A stretch of DNA of 64,000 nucleotides from Bacillus thermozeamaize (GTDB lineage Bacteria; Bacillota; Bacilli; ZCTH02-B2). Location of the stretch: the NCBI GenBank assembly GCA_002159075.1, contig LZRT01000019.1:62001-126000 (forward strand), given 5' to 3'. Below, piece by piece: positions 7,944 to 16,485 of this stretch. The position numbers and the translations under genes were made by a program. Position 1 is the first letter of the stretch. Every line of letters begins with the position of its first letter. A model generated the notes under the pieces. That model made no database searches, was not told the DNA's origin, and saw only the letters and a list, made by a program, of their open reading frames with translations.

Positions 7944-9713
7944 TCAAAATCGGGCTCGTTGTTTTTTCGTGCGGAACAGGCGCCACAGCGAAAACATGAT
8001 CAGCGCCACCGAAGCGATCAACCCGATATTGGCAATTGTCACCTTATCCAATCCCAAAAAGGTCCCGTCCGGGACGCTTGCGATCACAAAACCGGTCGTA
8101 AGAATCACGGCCACCGTAATCAGGCCCAGCACCACACGGTTGACGATTTGGTTCAAGGTATTGCGAGTCACCGTATCTGATTGGACTTGGATATTCAAAC
8201 GCAATTTGTTGTCTGCCAGGTGCTCCATAATTTTATTGGCACGGCGCGGAAAGGTCGTGAACAGTCGCGACGTTTCCACCAACAGGCTGGCGTTGGCCCG
8301 GTAGTCGAAGCGCTTGCTTAACATGCTCTTCAAAATCGGAATCTCATACGTCTCGACCACTTTCCCGTACGAGATCTCCGGGCAAAGCCAGCGGGCCACT
8401 CCTTCCGTGGCCGAAAACCCTTTGGCCCAAAGCGCCAGCCCGCTGGGAATCCTGCAATAGTTTTTCATGCTGATCCGGATCGCTTCCATCACCAGCCGTC
8501 CGTAGTTGTAGCGTTTATGGCCCTGATATGAATCGACATAATGGAGAACCAGCGTTTTCAACTCATCTTTCAGCTTCACAATATCGGTATAAATCGTGGG
8601 CACGTTGACTTCCGTAAGGATGTCGACCGCATCGTCGATTTGATTCAATTGGGCATGCATGATGAACCGCATCAAATTTTGTGCCACGATGCTGTCCATC
8701 CGGCCTGTCATGCCCCAATCAATGATGACCGCCTTTTTTCTGTGTTTATCGATGATGATGTTCGACCCGTGTGCATCGGCGTAATAATGCCCATCCAGCA
8801 TCGTTTGCACGTACAGATGGATCAGATCCACCATGATCTTGACCCGTTCTTCAAACGCCAAAAAATCAACCGGAAAATCCTTGATATGCCAGCCATCAAT
8901 GTATTCCATGAGCAGGAGATTTTTCGTCGCGCCGTAAACTTCGGGAACGTCAACATATTCCGTGATGTTGCGGTACTTTTGCATTTCCATGCATTTCCTG
9001 GCCTCTTCCCGCATGTCCAACTCATCCATGGCGCTGCTGTAATAATCTGCGACCATCGTGTTCATATCCACTGCGGCCGACAGTTCAGGCGGCAGGCGTT
9101 TTTGCAATTTCGTAACCATCTTTTTAATGACCGTGATATCCGTCTGGAACAGTTTCTCCACGGTCGGACGCACCACTTTGAGCGCAACGGTCCGGCCGTC
9201 TTTGAGGCCGGCCTTATATACTTGCGCCAGTGAAGCGGACCCCAATGGGGCGGTGTCGATCCATGCAAACGTCTCCAGTCCTTCAGGGAGCTCCTCTTCA
9301 ATGACGGCTTGAATTTTGCGGAATTCGATCGGAGGAACCTGGTCCAACAGCTTCGCCAATTCCAACGTGACCGGATCCGGCAACATATCCTGCCGCGTCA
9401 CCAGCACTTGGCCCAGTTTAATGAACGTCGGCCCGAGTTCCTCAAAAGCAAGACGCATCCGTTCCCCGATCTGCCTCAACCGCTCCTCTTCCGACTTGGT
9501 CCGCTTTCGTTTCCCGAACAGCTTCCACAACGCGGCGTCTTTCAATAAGTACAACAATCCGTGCTTTGCAAGCACGGAAATGATTTTCCTGCGCCGTCTG
9601 GCGAGGGTGATCGCTGCTTTTTCTTTTTCAATTTCGCTCCGGGCAGCATCCAACTGGATTCTTTGTTCCTCCGTAATGGGTCCCTGAATCGTCTTTTCTT
9701 TTGCAATACCCAA
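7944..9713 (-). CDS. ABC1/UbiB/AarF-family kinase-like protein
   Basis: 589 residues from the TTG at 9713, which has GGAGGAGGT nine bases upstream; an in-frame ATG at 9749 would place that site inside the gene. Family marks: the KxGQ motif in FIKLGQVLVTRQDMLP, an Ala-rich nucleotide loop in PLGSASLAQVYKA, the invariant Lys in VALKVVRP, the ADAHGSNIII catalytic loop and IIDWGMTG metal motif. Two membrane segments close the C terminus (about 530-575). UbiB/COQ8 proteins are ATPases aiding isoprenoid-quinone or lipid handling at membranes. The DAHGSN loop has His-Gly where UbiB usually has DPHPGN, a mild variation. It lies between R2lox and a small unknown gene. Confidence 0.88.
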   Translation of the reverse strand: MGIAKEKTIQGPITEEQRIQLDAARSEIEKEKAAITLARRRRKIISVLAKHGLLYLLKDAALWKLFGKRKRTKSEEERLRQIGERMRLAFEELGPTFIKLGQVLVTRQDMLPDPVTLELAKLLDQVPPIEFRKIQAVIEEELPEGLETFAWIDTAPLGSASLAQVYKAGLKDGRTVALKVVRPTVEKLFQTDITVIKKMVTKLQKRLPPELSAAVDMNTMVADYYSSAMDELDMREEARKCMEMQKYRNITEYVDVPEVYGATKNLLLMEYIDGWHIKDFPVDFLAFEERVKIMVDLIHLYVQTMLDGHYYADAHGSNIIIDKHRKKAVIIDWGMTGRMDSIVAQNLMRFIMHAQLNQIDDAVDILTEVNVPTIYTDIVKLKDELKTLVLHYVDSYQGHKRYNYGRLVMEAIRISMKNYCRIPSGLALWAKGFSATEGVARWLCPEISYGKVVETYEIPILKSMLSKRFDYRANASLLVETSRLFTTFPRRANKIMEHLADNKLRLNIQVQSDTVTRNTLNQIVNRVVLGLITVAVILTTGFVIASVPDGTFLGLDKVTIANIGLIASVALIMFSLWRLFRTKKQRARF

Positions 9714-9772
9714 TATTCCGACACCTCCTCCGCGTATGGAGAGGGTCATGCACGCGACGGATGCCCCCTCTT

Positions 9773-10693
9773 CTATGCTGATTCCTCATCGATGTCCATG
9801 ACCGCATCCAGTTGAGCCGCATTCTCATATTTTCTGGCCCGCTCGATTTTGCTCATGCGGATGTGATACTGTTTGTTCGCGTAATCTTTCATCAAATCCG
9901 GATCAATGACCAATGAGGTGTTTGTCCACTTCTGTTTCCGTTGTTCCGCGGCCAAGGAAGTTAAATATTCCACGACACCGAAGGCGTGGGGCCACAACTC
10001 CTCCATATAACGGACAAAAGCTTGATAGACGCTGTCATTTCCGGCAATCAGCCGCTGAATCGTATAGATGCCGAATTGAATATGGCGCCCCTCATCCAGA
10101 TTCAAATAGTCGATCCCTTCTAAAATCCCCGGCAGCAGGCCCGCTCTCTTGAAGATTTGCCGGAAGGCATAGTACCCCGTTTCCGCAAGCGTCCCTTCGA
10201 CAATCAGGTTATACACCGCCGCCGCCCGGATCACGGCCTCCGGGGAATCGTCTGTGTGCAGCCGATCCATGGCCCTTGGCAGCTCTTCGTAAAAGATTCG
10301 TTTGTAGCTGTCGCTGTGAAAAACGGAAAGATCCATATGCCCGACACCGACGGCCGCTTGCCAGCGGGAAAACATTTCGGTGTGTTTGGCCTCATCGTGC
10401 AAAAACGTGGTCAAAAACAGCGTGTCTTCCAGCCGCCCCTGCCGTGCCATCGCCTGAATCATGGGCAAAATGTCCAGGGTCACCGCTTCCTCCCCAGCCG
10501 AAAAAGAGGAAACCAGCGCGACGGCGGTCATCTTGTCATCGGCACTCATTTTTTGAAAATCTTCCTGATCCTGGCGAAAATCAATGTCCGCCGGATTCCA
10601 TTTCCCGTTCCTTTTCGCCTTCTCATACAACCGGTACATGGGCGCGTCCCAATTGATTTGATCGACGACGGTTTGAAATTTCACGTGAATCAT
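9773..10693 (-). CDS. R2-like ligand-binding oxidase (R2lox, Mn/Fe protein)
   Basis: 306 residues from the ATG at 10693 (AGGGAG upstream). This is a ferritin-like four-helix protein related to ribonucleotide reductase R2 but of the R2lox type. With this start the metal ligands fall at Glu68, Glu101, His104, Glu166, Glu201 and His204, and the residues that form the Val-Tyr ether cross-link in Geobacillus and mycobacterial R2lox are present as Val71 and Tyr161 (FSAGEEAVTLDILP; DEAKH; AAVYNLIVEG; DEGRHIQFG). R2lox assembles a Mn/Fe cofactor and, in known structures, binds a long-chain fatty acid. There is no R1 subunit gene nearby. It lies at the end of a fatty-acid beta-oxidation operon, which suggests a lipid substrate. 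Confidence 0.92.
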   Translation of the reverse strand: MIHVKFQTVVDQINWDAPMYRLYEKAKRNGKWNPADIDFRQDQEDFQKMSADDKMTAVALVSSFSAGEEAVTLDILPMIQAMARQGRLEDTLFLTTFLHDEAKHTEMFSRWQAAVGVGHMDLSVFHSDSYKRIFYEELPRAMDRLHTDDSPEAVIRAAAVYNLIVEGTLAETGYYAFRQIFKRAGLLPGILEGIDYLNLDEGRHIQFGIYTIQRLIAGNDSVYQAFVRYMEELWPHAFGVVEYLTSLAAEQRKQKWTNTSLVIDPDLMKDYANKQYHIRMSKIERARKYENAAQLDAVMDIDEESA

Positions 10694-10733
10694 GTTTACC
10701 ACTCCCTATGAATGACCTTGATAATAGAATTGG

Positions 10734-10754
10734 GGGAAGGGTGCCGCCCTTCCC
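10734..10754 (-). other. Intercistronic hairpin between SCP2 and R2lox genes
   Basis: Perfect 8-bp GC-rich stem (GGGAAGGG / CCCTTCCC) with a 5-nt loop six bases after the SCP2 stop codon. No T-run follows, so it looks like an mRNA-stability or processing element or a partial terminator, not a full stop. Confidence 0.55.
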
Positions 10755-10759
10755 GAAAC

Positions 10760-11110
10760 TTAAAATGAAAATGAACTCAGCAGCCCTTGCAATTTCAGCG
10801 CCACTCCCAGATCCCCCTGAATGGTCAGCCGGCCGCTCATGAACGCTTCCGTCGCATTGAGCGATCCCGCGATCAATTGCCGGTAATCTTCCGCGTCCAT
10901 TGCCAGGATGCAATCCGCTTCCTTTTCCGTCCCTTCCACCGCCCGGGCGCCTTGGTCGTCGATGATGATCTGATAAGTCCCGCCGTCGTCGCCCGTCAGG
11001 TTAAACTGGTATACGCCGCTTGCCCCCTCGGTGGCGGCAGGGTTGGTTTGCAGCGCGGCATGGATCATTTGAAAAACCTCTTTCATGCTTGGCTTGTTGG
11101 CGTTGGTCAT
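10760..11110 (-). CDS. SCP2 sterol-carrier-family lipid-binding protein (copy 1)
   Basis: 116 residues, ATG at 11110 after AAGGGGGAATAGG. Typical SCP2 features: FQMIHAALQTNPA helix, YQFNLTGDDGGTYQIIIDDQGA strands, DCILAMDAEDYRQLIAGSLNATEAFMSGRLTIQGDLGVALKLQGLL. The final segment is the hallmark helix that closes the lipid tunnel. SCP2 proteins bind fatty acyl-CoA or other lipids and often work with thiolases. A paralogue at 18055-18396 opens the same operon. It sits between the thiolase and R2lox genes. Confidence 0.9.
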   Translation of the reverse strand: MTNANKPSMKEVFQMIHAALQTNPAATEGASGVYQFNLTGDDGGTYQIIIDDQGARAVEGTEKEADCILAMDAEDYRQLIAGSLNATEAFMSGRLTIQGDLGVALKLQGLLSSFSF

Positions 11111-11164
11111 GGTCCTATTCCCCCTTGATTTGAATATTAAGAATGACTATGATACAAGCAGCTA

Positions 11165-12307
11165 TTACAGCCGCTCAATGACGGTGGCCGTCGCCATGCC
11201 AAAACCGATGCACATCACTTGAAGCCCGTATCTCCCGCCTGTATCCTCCAGCTCATGAAGCAATGTCGTCATGATCCTCGCGCCACTGGCCCCCAGGGGA
11301 TGCCCGAGCGCGATCGCGCCCCCGCGCGGGTTCACCTTGCTCATATCCGGTTCCAATTCACGTTCCCATGCTTTCACCACGGAAGCGAACGCTTCGTTCA
11401 CCTCGATGACATCCATCTGGTGCAGGCGCAAACCCGCCTTATTCAGCACCTTTTTCGTCGCCGGAATGATGCCGGTCAACATGATCACCGGATCGACGCC
11501 GACAACGGCCCGTGCGACAATCCGCGCCCGCGGTGCGAGCCCCAGTTCCTTCGCCTTTTTGTCCGACATCAGCAGCAAACCGGCTGCGCCGTCACTCACT
11601 TGGCTCGAATTGCCCGCGGTCACAACACCGTCCCGCGGTTGAAAGGAAGGTTTCAAGGCGGCCAGCTTTTCCATCGAGGTGTCCCTGCGGATGCCTTCAT
11701 CTTGATCGAACGTGCGACTGCCGTCCTCCGTTTTTATCTCGATCGGAAGGATTTCCCTTTTAAATTGCCCGCTGTCGGCAGCGGCTGCGGCACGCCGGTG
11801 GCTTTCGAGCGAAAACGCATCCAATTCCTCGCGGGACAGGTTCCATCGTCTGGCAATCATTTCAGCGGAAATGCCTTGCGGGACAATGCTGTATCGATCG
11901 GTCAAGTGTTTGCTGAATTTCCCCATATCACTGCCCATCGGTACTCTGGTCATGCTCTCAACGCCACAGGCGATGGCGATGTCCACGTCTCCGGCGATAA
12001 TGGCCTGTGCCGCAGAGTGAATCGCCTGTTGGCTGGACCCGCACATGCGGTTCATGGAAAACGCCGGCACCTCTACCGGAAATCCGGCCGCCAGCGCCGC
12101 CATGCGGCCGATGTTGCCGCCTTGCTCCCCTGTCATGGTGACACACCCGGTCACCACATCCTCCACATCCCCCGCTTCAATGCCGTTTCGCCTGACCAAC
12201 TCTTGAAGGACAGGCACCAGCAAATCCACAGGGTGCATCTTCGCCAGCGTCCCGTTTTTACGGCCGATGGCTGTTCGTATGGCGTCCACGATGACGGCTT
12301 GTGTCAT
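11165..12307 (-). CDS. Thiolase (acetyl-CoA C-acyltransferase)
   Basis: 380 residues from the ATG at 12307 with AGGAGG seven bases upstream. Active-site residues: nucleophile Cys89 (MNRMCGSSQQA), NEAFASV, His336 (GHPLGASGAR) and Cys366 (CIGFG). It performs the last beta-oxidation step, splitting a 3-ketoacyl-CoA with CoA to acetyl-CoA and a shortened acyl-CoA; the reverse Claisen condensation is also possible for the family. The clustered acyl-CoA dehydrogenases, hydratase and SDR dehydrogenase point to degradation. Chain-length preference cannot be read. Confidence 0.92.
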   Translation of the reverse strand: MTQAVIVDAIRTAIGRKNGTLAKMHPVDLLVPVLQELVRRNGIEAGDVEDVVTGCVTMTGEQGGNIGRMAALAAGFPVEVPAFSMNRMCGSSQQAIHSAAQAIIAGDVDIAIACGVESMTRVPMGSDMGKFSKHLTDRYSIVPQGISAEMIARRWNLSREELDAFSLESHRRAAAAADSGQFKREILPIEIKTEDGSRTFDQDEGIRRDTSMEKLAALKPSFQPRDGVVTAGNSSQVSDGAAGLLLMSDKKAKELGLAPRARIVARAVVGVDPVIMLTGIIPATKKVLNKAGLRLHQMDVIEVNEAFASVVKAWERELEPDMSKVNPRGGAIALGHPLGASGARIMTTLLHELEDTGGRYGLQVMCIGFGMATATVIERL

Positions 12308-12357
12308 GATACGACCTCCTGAATGCGGTATAGGATCATCCGGCAGCACAACCGCTT

Positions 12358-13200
12358 TTAAAAAGTAAACAGTTCAATGCCGCCGGAAACGTACAGGCCG
12401 ATGCCAGTGATGTACTTGGCTTTGTCCGATGCAAGAAAGGTGATCGCGTTGGCGACATCTTCCGGTTCGCCGGGCCGTTTAAAAGCTGTTCGTTGGATCA
12501 TCCGCTCGTTCATCTTCGGATTGCCCATCTTGAACGCTTCCGTGGCAATGATCCCGGGAATAATGGCATTGACCGTAATGCCGTACCTGGCTCCTTCGAG
12601 AGCCATGCTTTTCGTGAAGCTGAGCAATCCGCCTTTTGTTGTGGCATAGCTGGCCTGACCAAATCCCCCGATCGTTCCTACAATCGAAGCCATGTTGATA
12701 ATCCGGCCCCACCCTTGCTCCTTCATGTACGGCCACACCGCTTTCGTGCAGTTGTAGGTGCCGGTCAAATTGACTCGCAAATCGCGTTCCCAAAGATCGT
12801 CATTCTGTTTTTCAATCTGCGAAACGTGATCGAGCGTCCCGGCGTTGTTCACCAGAATGTCGATGCGCCCGAATTCTTCTTTCACTCTGGCCATCACTTC
12901 TTTGACCTGCTCGCGATTGGTGACATCCATTTTGATCGCAAAGGAACGCCGTCCCATGGCTTGTATCTCTTGCGCGGTTTTTTCTGCGTACACCACTTTC
13001 GTGCTTTGCATCACTTGCGCGATGGGCCCGTACTTCTTTGCTTCCTCTTTGATGCTCTCATCCGATTCAATCAGGATATCGGTGATCACGACGTCCGCAC
13101 CGGCTTCCGCCAGCGCGAGCGCGTCCGCACGTCCCAGCCCCCTTGACGCCCCGGTGACAACCGCTACCTTTCCTTTCAACAGTTCCGCCCAAGATGACAT
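12358..13200 (-). CDS. SDR-family oxidoreductase, probable 3-hydroxyacyl-CoA dehydrogenase
   Basis: 280 residues, ATG preceded by AAGGTGG. Classical short-chain dehydrogenase: TGASRGLGRA nucleotide-binding turn at 16-25, DVT and NNAG motifs, catalytic Ser in MASIVG, and Tyr/Lys in SYATTKGG. An insert after the second strand (about 45-75) makes it longer than FabG. Between the thiolase and enoyl-CoA hydratase genes it most likely oxidises 3-hydroxyacyl-CoA to 3-ketoacyl-CoA with NAD(P), a job usually done by an HAD-type enzyme, of which none is seen here. The C terminus GGIELFTF is unlike most FabG proteins. Confidence 0.88.
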   Translation of the reverse strand: MSSWAELLKGKVAVVTGASRGLGRADALALAEAGADVVITDILIESDESIKEEAKKYGPIAQVMQSTKVVYAEKTAQEIQAMGRRSFAIKMDVTNREQVKEVMARVKEEFGRIDILVNNAGTLDHVSQIEKQNDDLWERDLRVNLTGTYNCTKAVWPYMKEQGWGRIINMASIVGTIGGFGQASYATTKGGLLSFTKSMALEGARYGITVNAIIPGIIATEAFKMGNPKMNERMIQRTAFKRPGEPEDVANAITFLASDKAKYITGIGLYVSGGIELFTF

Positions 13201-13245
13201 GCAAAGTCCCCACCTTTTTTTGAAAAAGTGTTATTTTCTTTACGT

Positions 13246-14037
13246 TCAACGGATAAATTGGGGTTGTTTCTTTTGGAAAAAGGCGGCGAGTCCAATGATC
13301 GGTTCTCCCGTCTTAAAGGTCTCGGCAAACGCTTCCGCCTCCATGCGGAGCCCCTCTTCGATGGGTCCATCGGCGGCATCGATGGCACGCTTGGCCAATC
13401 CCATCGCCTTGACGGCGCCTTCTGCCAGCTGTTCGGCGAAAGCCGTCGTTTCCTCTTCCAGGCGTTCAGGCGGGACCACCCGGTTGATCAGCCCCATTTG
13501 CAACGCCTCTTCCGGTTCCAATTGCTTGGCCAGAAAAATCAATTCCGTTGCCTTGGCTCGTCCCAACAGCCGGGTCAAGCGCTGGGTGCCGCCGGCTCCC
13601 GGGATCAGTCCGAGCGAAACCTCGGTCAATCCGATCCGTCCTTTGGACATGATCCGAAAATCGCATGCCAAGGCAAGCTCACATCCCCCGCCAAGCGCGT
13701 GTCCGTTGATCGCTGCAATCACCGGTTTGGGCATTTTCGCAAACCGGTCAAAACAAGCCTGCATTTTGGCGCTTTGCCGGGCGATGGCATGTTCATCCCC
13801 GACATACTTGCTGCTGTTTTGCACCATTCCTTTTAAATCTGCACCAGCCAGGAACGTTTTGTGATGCGCGGAGGTGATGACAACGACGCGCACAGCGTCA
13901 TCCTGACCAAGTTCTGCCGCCGCCGCTGCCAAATCATGCATCAGCTGATCGTCAATGGCGTTGGCCGGGGGGTTGTCAATCATGATCCAGACAACGCCCT
14001 TGTCTCTTCTGTCCATGCGGATGGTCTGATAAGACAC
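13246..14037 (-). CDS. Enoyl-CoA hydratase/isomerase family protein
   Basis: 263 residues, GTG start at 14037 with AAAGGAGG eight bases upstream. Crotonase fold: oxyanion-hole segments AHHKTFLAGADLKGM and INGHALGGGCELALACDFR, and the active-site region GLTEVSLGLIPGAGGTQRL with both the hydratase Glu and the following acidic position region. It should hydrate trans-2-enoyl-CoA to 3-hydroxyacyl-CoA. Its neighbours supply the steps before (acyl-CoA dehydrogenases) and after (SDR, thiolase). Confidence 0.9.
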   Translation of the reverse strand: MSYQTIRMDRRDKGVVWIMIDNPPANAIDDQLMHDLAAAAAELGQDDAVRVVVITSAHHKTFLAGADLKGMVQNSSKYVGDEHAIARQSAKMQACFDRFAKMPKPVIAAINGHALGGGCELALACDFRIMSKGRIGLTEVSLGLIPGAGGTQRLTRLLGRAKATELIFLAKQLEPEEALQMGLINRVVPPERLEEETTAFAEQLAEGAVKAMGLAKRAIDAADGPIEEGLRMEAEAFAETFKTGEPIIGLAAFFQKKQPQFIR

Positions 14038-14067
14038 GGTGTTCCTCCTTTGCTTGCAAAAGAAAAA

Positions 14068-15279
14068 TTAAACCTTCACCCCATAAGGCGCGTATTGCCG
14101 GCGCGCTGTAACAAGATGCTGGATCTCGTTGGTTCCTTCGAAAATGTCAAACACCTTCGCGTCGCGGTACAATTTTTCAACGAGATGTCCATCCAGGCCA
14201 ACAGGTCCCAAAAGTTCCAGGCATTTGGCGCACACATCCAGGGAAATCTTGCCGGCGTAAGCTTTGCACATGGCCGCTTCCTTCGCGTTTTCTTTGCCCA
14301 TATCGGCTTTCCATGCGGCTTCCCAAGTCAAAAGCCTAGCTGCCACGATCTGCTGTTCCGCTTCAGCCAGCGTTTCCGCAGCGAGGCGGAAATAACGGCC
14401 TTGCTTCGGATACTCGCGCCGTACCATATCCACCGTATATTCATAAGCCGCGCGGGCAATGCCGACGGCCATGGCCGCCACAATCGGACGCGTGCTGTCA
14501 AACGTCTTCATCGCCACCTGAAATCCTGACGGCTTGGCCTGATTGGCCTCGTAAAGCGCTTCTCCGCCGAGAAGATTTTCCTGCGGCACAAAACAATCCT
14601 CAAACAGCAATTCCGCCGTCTCATTGGCCCGGAGGCCCATTTTCTTGATCAGGCGCGTACAGCTAAAACCCGGCGTTCCTTTTTCGACCACAAACGCGCG
14701 ATGCCCGGCCCGTCCGAGGCGAGGGTCAATCGTCGCAAACGTGACGACCCAGGAAGCGCGGGCTCCGTTTGTAATGAAAATTTTTTGCCCGTTGAGAATG
14801 TAACCGCCGTCCACTTTTTTGGCTGTCGTCCGAATGTTGGAAGCGTCCGACCCAGCCTCCGGCTCCGTCAACGCGTACGCTCCCCAGCGCGGTTTGTCCG
14901 TTTTAAAGATGGACAGAAAGCGTTCCTTTTGCTCCGGAGTCCCGCTGCTCATCACCGGCGGACCTCCGAGTCCGGCTCCCGGAAGGGACAGCGCAATCGC
15001 CGGGTCACCCCAGGCCAGTTCCTCGGCCGCGATGACCCCCATGCGGTTTCCCTCCCGTTCGGCGTTTTCCTCCTTTTGGGCCTTGCTTTTGCCCCTGCCG
15101 CCGCTAAAGGAGGAGGTGTTCAGCTGGATTCCCATCTTGTTGACCTTTTCAAGCCATTCATCCGGCACCTTCTCCATCCTGTCCGCTTCCAGCGAGATCG
15201 GGCGGATTTCCGTTTTCGCGAACCAGTGGACCATGTCCTTCATTTGTTTCTGTCGCGGTGAATAGTCAAACGAAATCAT
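14068..15279 (-). CDS. Acyl-CoA dehydrogenase 1
   Basis: 403 residues, ATG at 15279 overlapping the stop of the upstream gene (ATGA). FAD-binding signatures are clear: YALTEPEAGSDASNIRTTAKK in the middle domain and the C-terminal helix LLGPVGLDGHLVEKLYRDAKVFDIFEGTNEIQ. The last motif is the usual ACAD C-terminal signature. A Lys/Gly-rich insert near residues 60-75 (GGRGKSKAQKEENAE) is unusual for the family. The enzyme introduces the 2,3-double bond of an acyl-CoA and passes electrons to ETF. It is paired with a more divergent ACAD-like subunit, perhaps as a heteromer. Confidence 0.9.
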   Translation of the reverse strand: MISFDYSPRQKQMKDMVHWFAKTEIRPISLEADRMEKVPDEWLEKVNKMGIQLNTSSFSGGRGKSKAQKEENAEREGNRMGVIAAEELAWGDPAIALSLPGAGLGGPPVMSSGTPEQKERFLSIFKTDKPRWGAYALTEPEAGSDASNIRTTAKKVDGGYILNGQKIFITNGARASWVVTFATIDPRLGRAGHRAFVVEKGTPGFSCTRLIKKMGLRANETAELLFEDCFVPQENLLGGEALYEANQAKPSGFQVAMKTFDSTRPIVAAMAVGIARAAYEYTVDMVRREYPKQGRYFRLAAETLAEAEQQIVAARLLTWEAAWKADMGKENAKEAAMCKAYAGKISLDVCAKCLELLGPVGLDGHLVEKLYRDAKVFDIFEGTNEIQHLVTARRQYAPYGVKV

Positions 15280-16445
15280 AGGGCAACCTTCCTTCTCGTT
15301 TCATTCACGGCGCTCGTTCCATTCACGATCTGTTCGCCGCGCCGCAGCAGCATCTCTTTTTCCCGTCCGTACAGTCCGACCTGTGCCTGCGCGTCGCGCA
15401 TCCATTTTTCAACCGGGTATTCCTGGACAAACCCGTGTCCCCCGAGCAACTGCACGGCGGCATCGGTCACATAGCGCAAAGCATGGTGCGCCCGGTACAA
15501 CGCCCGCAAGGAAGCGCCTTCGGCATCCGGCGCGTCTGCGTCCACTTTGGTGGCCGCCTCCCATACCAGGTGGTTCGCCAGTCTTGTTTCGATCACCATG
15601 TCCGCAATCCGGAACGAGACCCCTTGAAATTGGGCAATCACCTGCCCAAATGCCTTGCGCTCTGCCGTATAAGCCGTGGCGTAATCGAGGGCGGCTTCCA
15701 TCAACCCCACCTCTTTCGCCGCTTGCAACACGCGCATGCGGGCATGCGCCCGGGCGATGAGTTCGCCGGCCGCTTGACCCCGGGCAACCACTTGTCCACC
15801 CGCTGCCTTTGCCTGGTTGAATTGCACCCGGCCAAGACCCGCAGCCAGCAATCCGAGGCGGTAGTCCCCTCCCTTTATTTCCCACTTCACGCTCTCCCGA
15901 TCCAGCCACAGCACCACCGGCTCACCCGCTGCATCGTTTGCCGCGACGGCCACATAATCGGCAAATGCCGCCAGGCGGACCGGCTGGGATATCCCATGCA
16001 ACACATACCCGTCGCCATCTGGCCTCACCTGTAACGCTGAGACCCATGGCGCTTCCGGATCGGTGGCGTCGATATACGCAACCGTTGGCCACGAACCGTT
16101 TTGACCTGCCTTCTTGTACGGCTGCAACGCCGGATTGTCCGGCGCAAGGCGAATGAGAGAGGCCGCGTCGCCTGGACCGGGCAACCCTTGTACCACGCCC
16201 AAATCGCCATAGCTGAGCGCTTGCCAGATTTGCGCTTGGGAAATCAACGGCAACTGCAAGCCTCCCCAGTTTTCCGGCAGTTCCAGCGAAGCAAACCCCA
16301 ATTCCACGGCTTTTGCGGCAATCCCGGGACTCACCTGCCGGTTCTCCTCACATTCCCTTGCTTGCGGACGTATCTCGTCGCGAGCCAATCCCTTGGCCAC
16401 TTCCACGAAGGCCGCCTCTTCTTCCGTAGGTTGAAACGAGATCAC
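15276..16445 (-). CDS. Divergent acyl-CoA dehydrogenase-family protein (possible partner subunit)
   Basis: 389 residues. The GTG at 16445 is chosen because AAGGAGGAACGCC precedes it; an ATG one base away is out of frame and is followed at once by TGA. Fold regions of ACADs are present (KAFGQVIAQFQGVSFRIADM, LGGHGFVQEYPVEKWMRDAQ), but the FAD/substrate segment of the middle domain lacks the usual TEP.AGSD motif and reads IDATDPEAPW. The catalytic state is therefore uncertain. Such degenerate ACADs often form alpha2beta2 complexes with an active partner; the 4-bp overlap with the ACAD 1 gene supports that idea. Confidence 0.82.
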   Translation of the reverse strand: MISFQPTEEEAAFVEVAKGLARDEIRPQARECEENRQVSPGIAAKAVELGFASLELPENWGGLQLPLISQAQIWQALSYGDLGVVQGLPGPGDAASLIRLAPDNPALQPYKKAGQNGSWPTVAYIDATDPEAPWVSALQVRPDGDGYVLHGISQPVRLAAFADYVAVAANDAAGEPVVLWLDRESVKWEIKGGDYRLGLLAAGLGRVQFNQAKAAGGQVVARGQAAGELIARAHARMRVLQAAKEVGLMEAALDYATAYTAERKAFGQVIAQFQGVSFRIADMVIETRLANHLVWEAATKVDADAPDAEGASLRALYRAHHALRYVTDAAVQLLGGHGFVQEYPVEKWMRDAQAQVGLYGREKEMLLRRGEQIVNGTSAVNETRRKVAL

Positions 16446-16485
16446 ATGGCGTTCCTCCTTCTCCTTTTTGTTTGACGGGTGGCGT

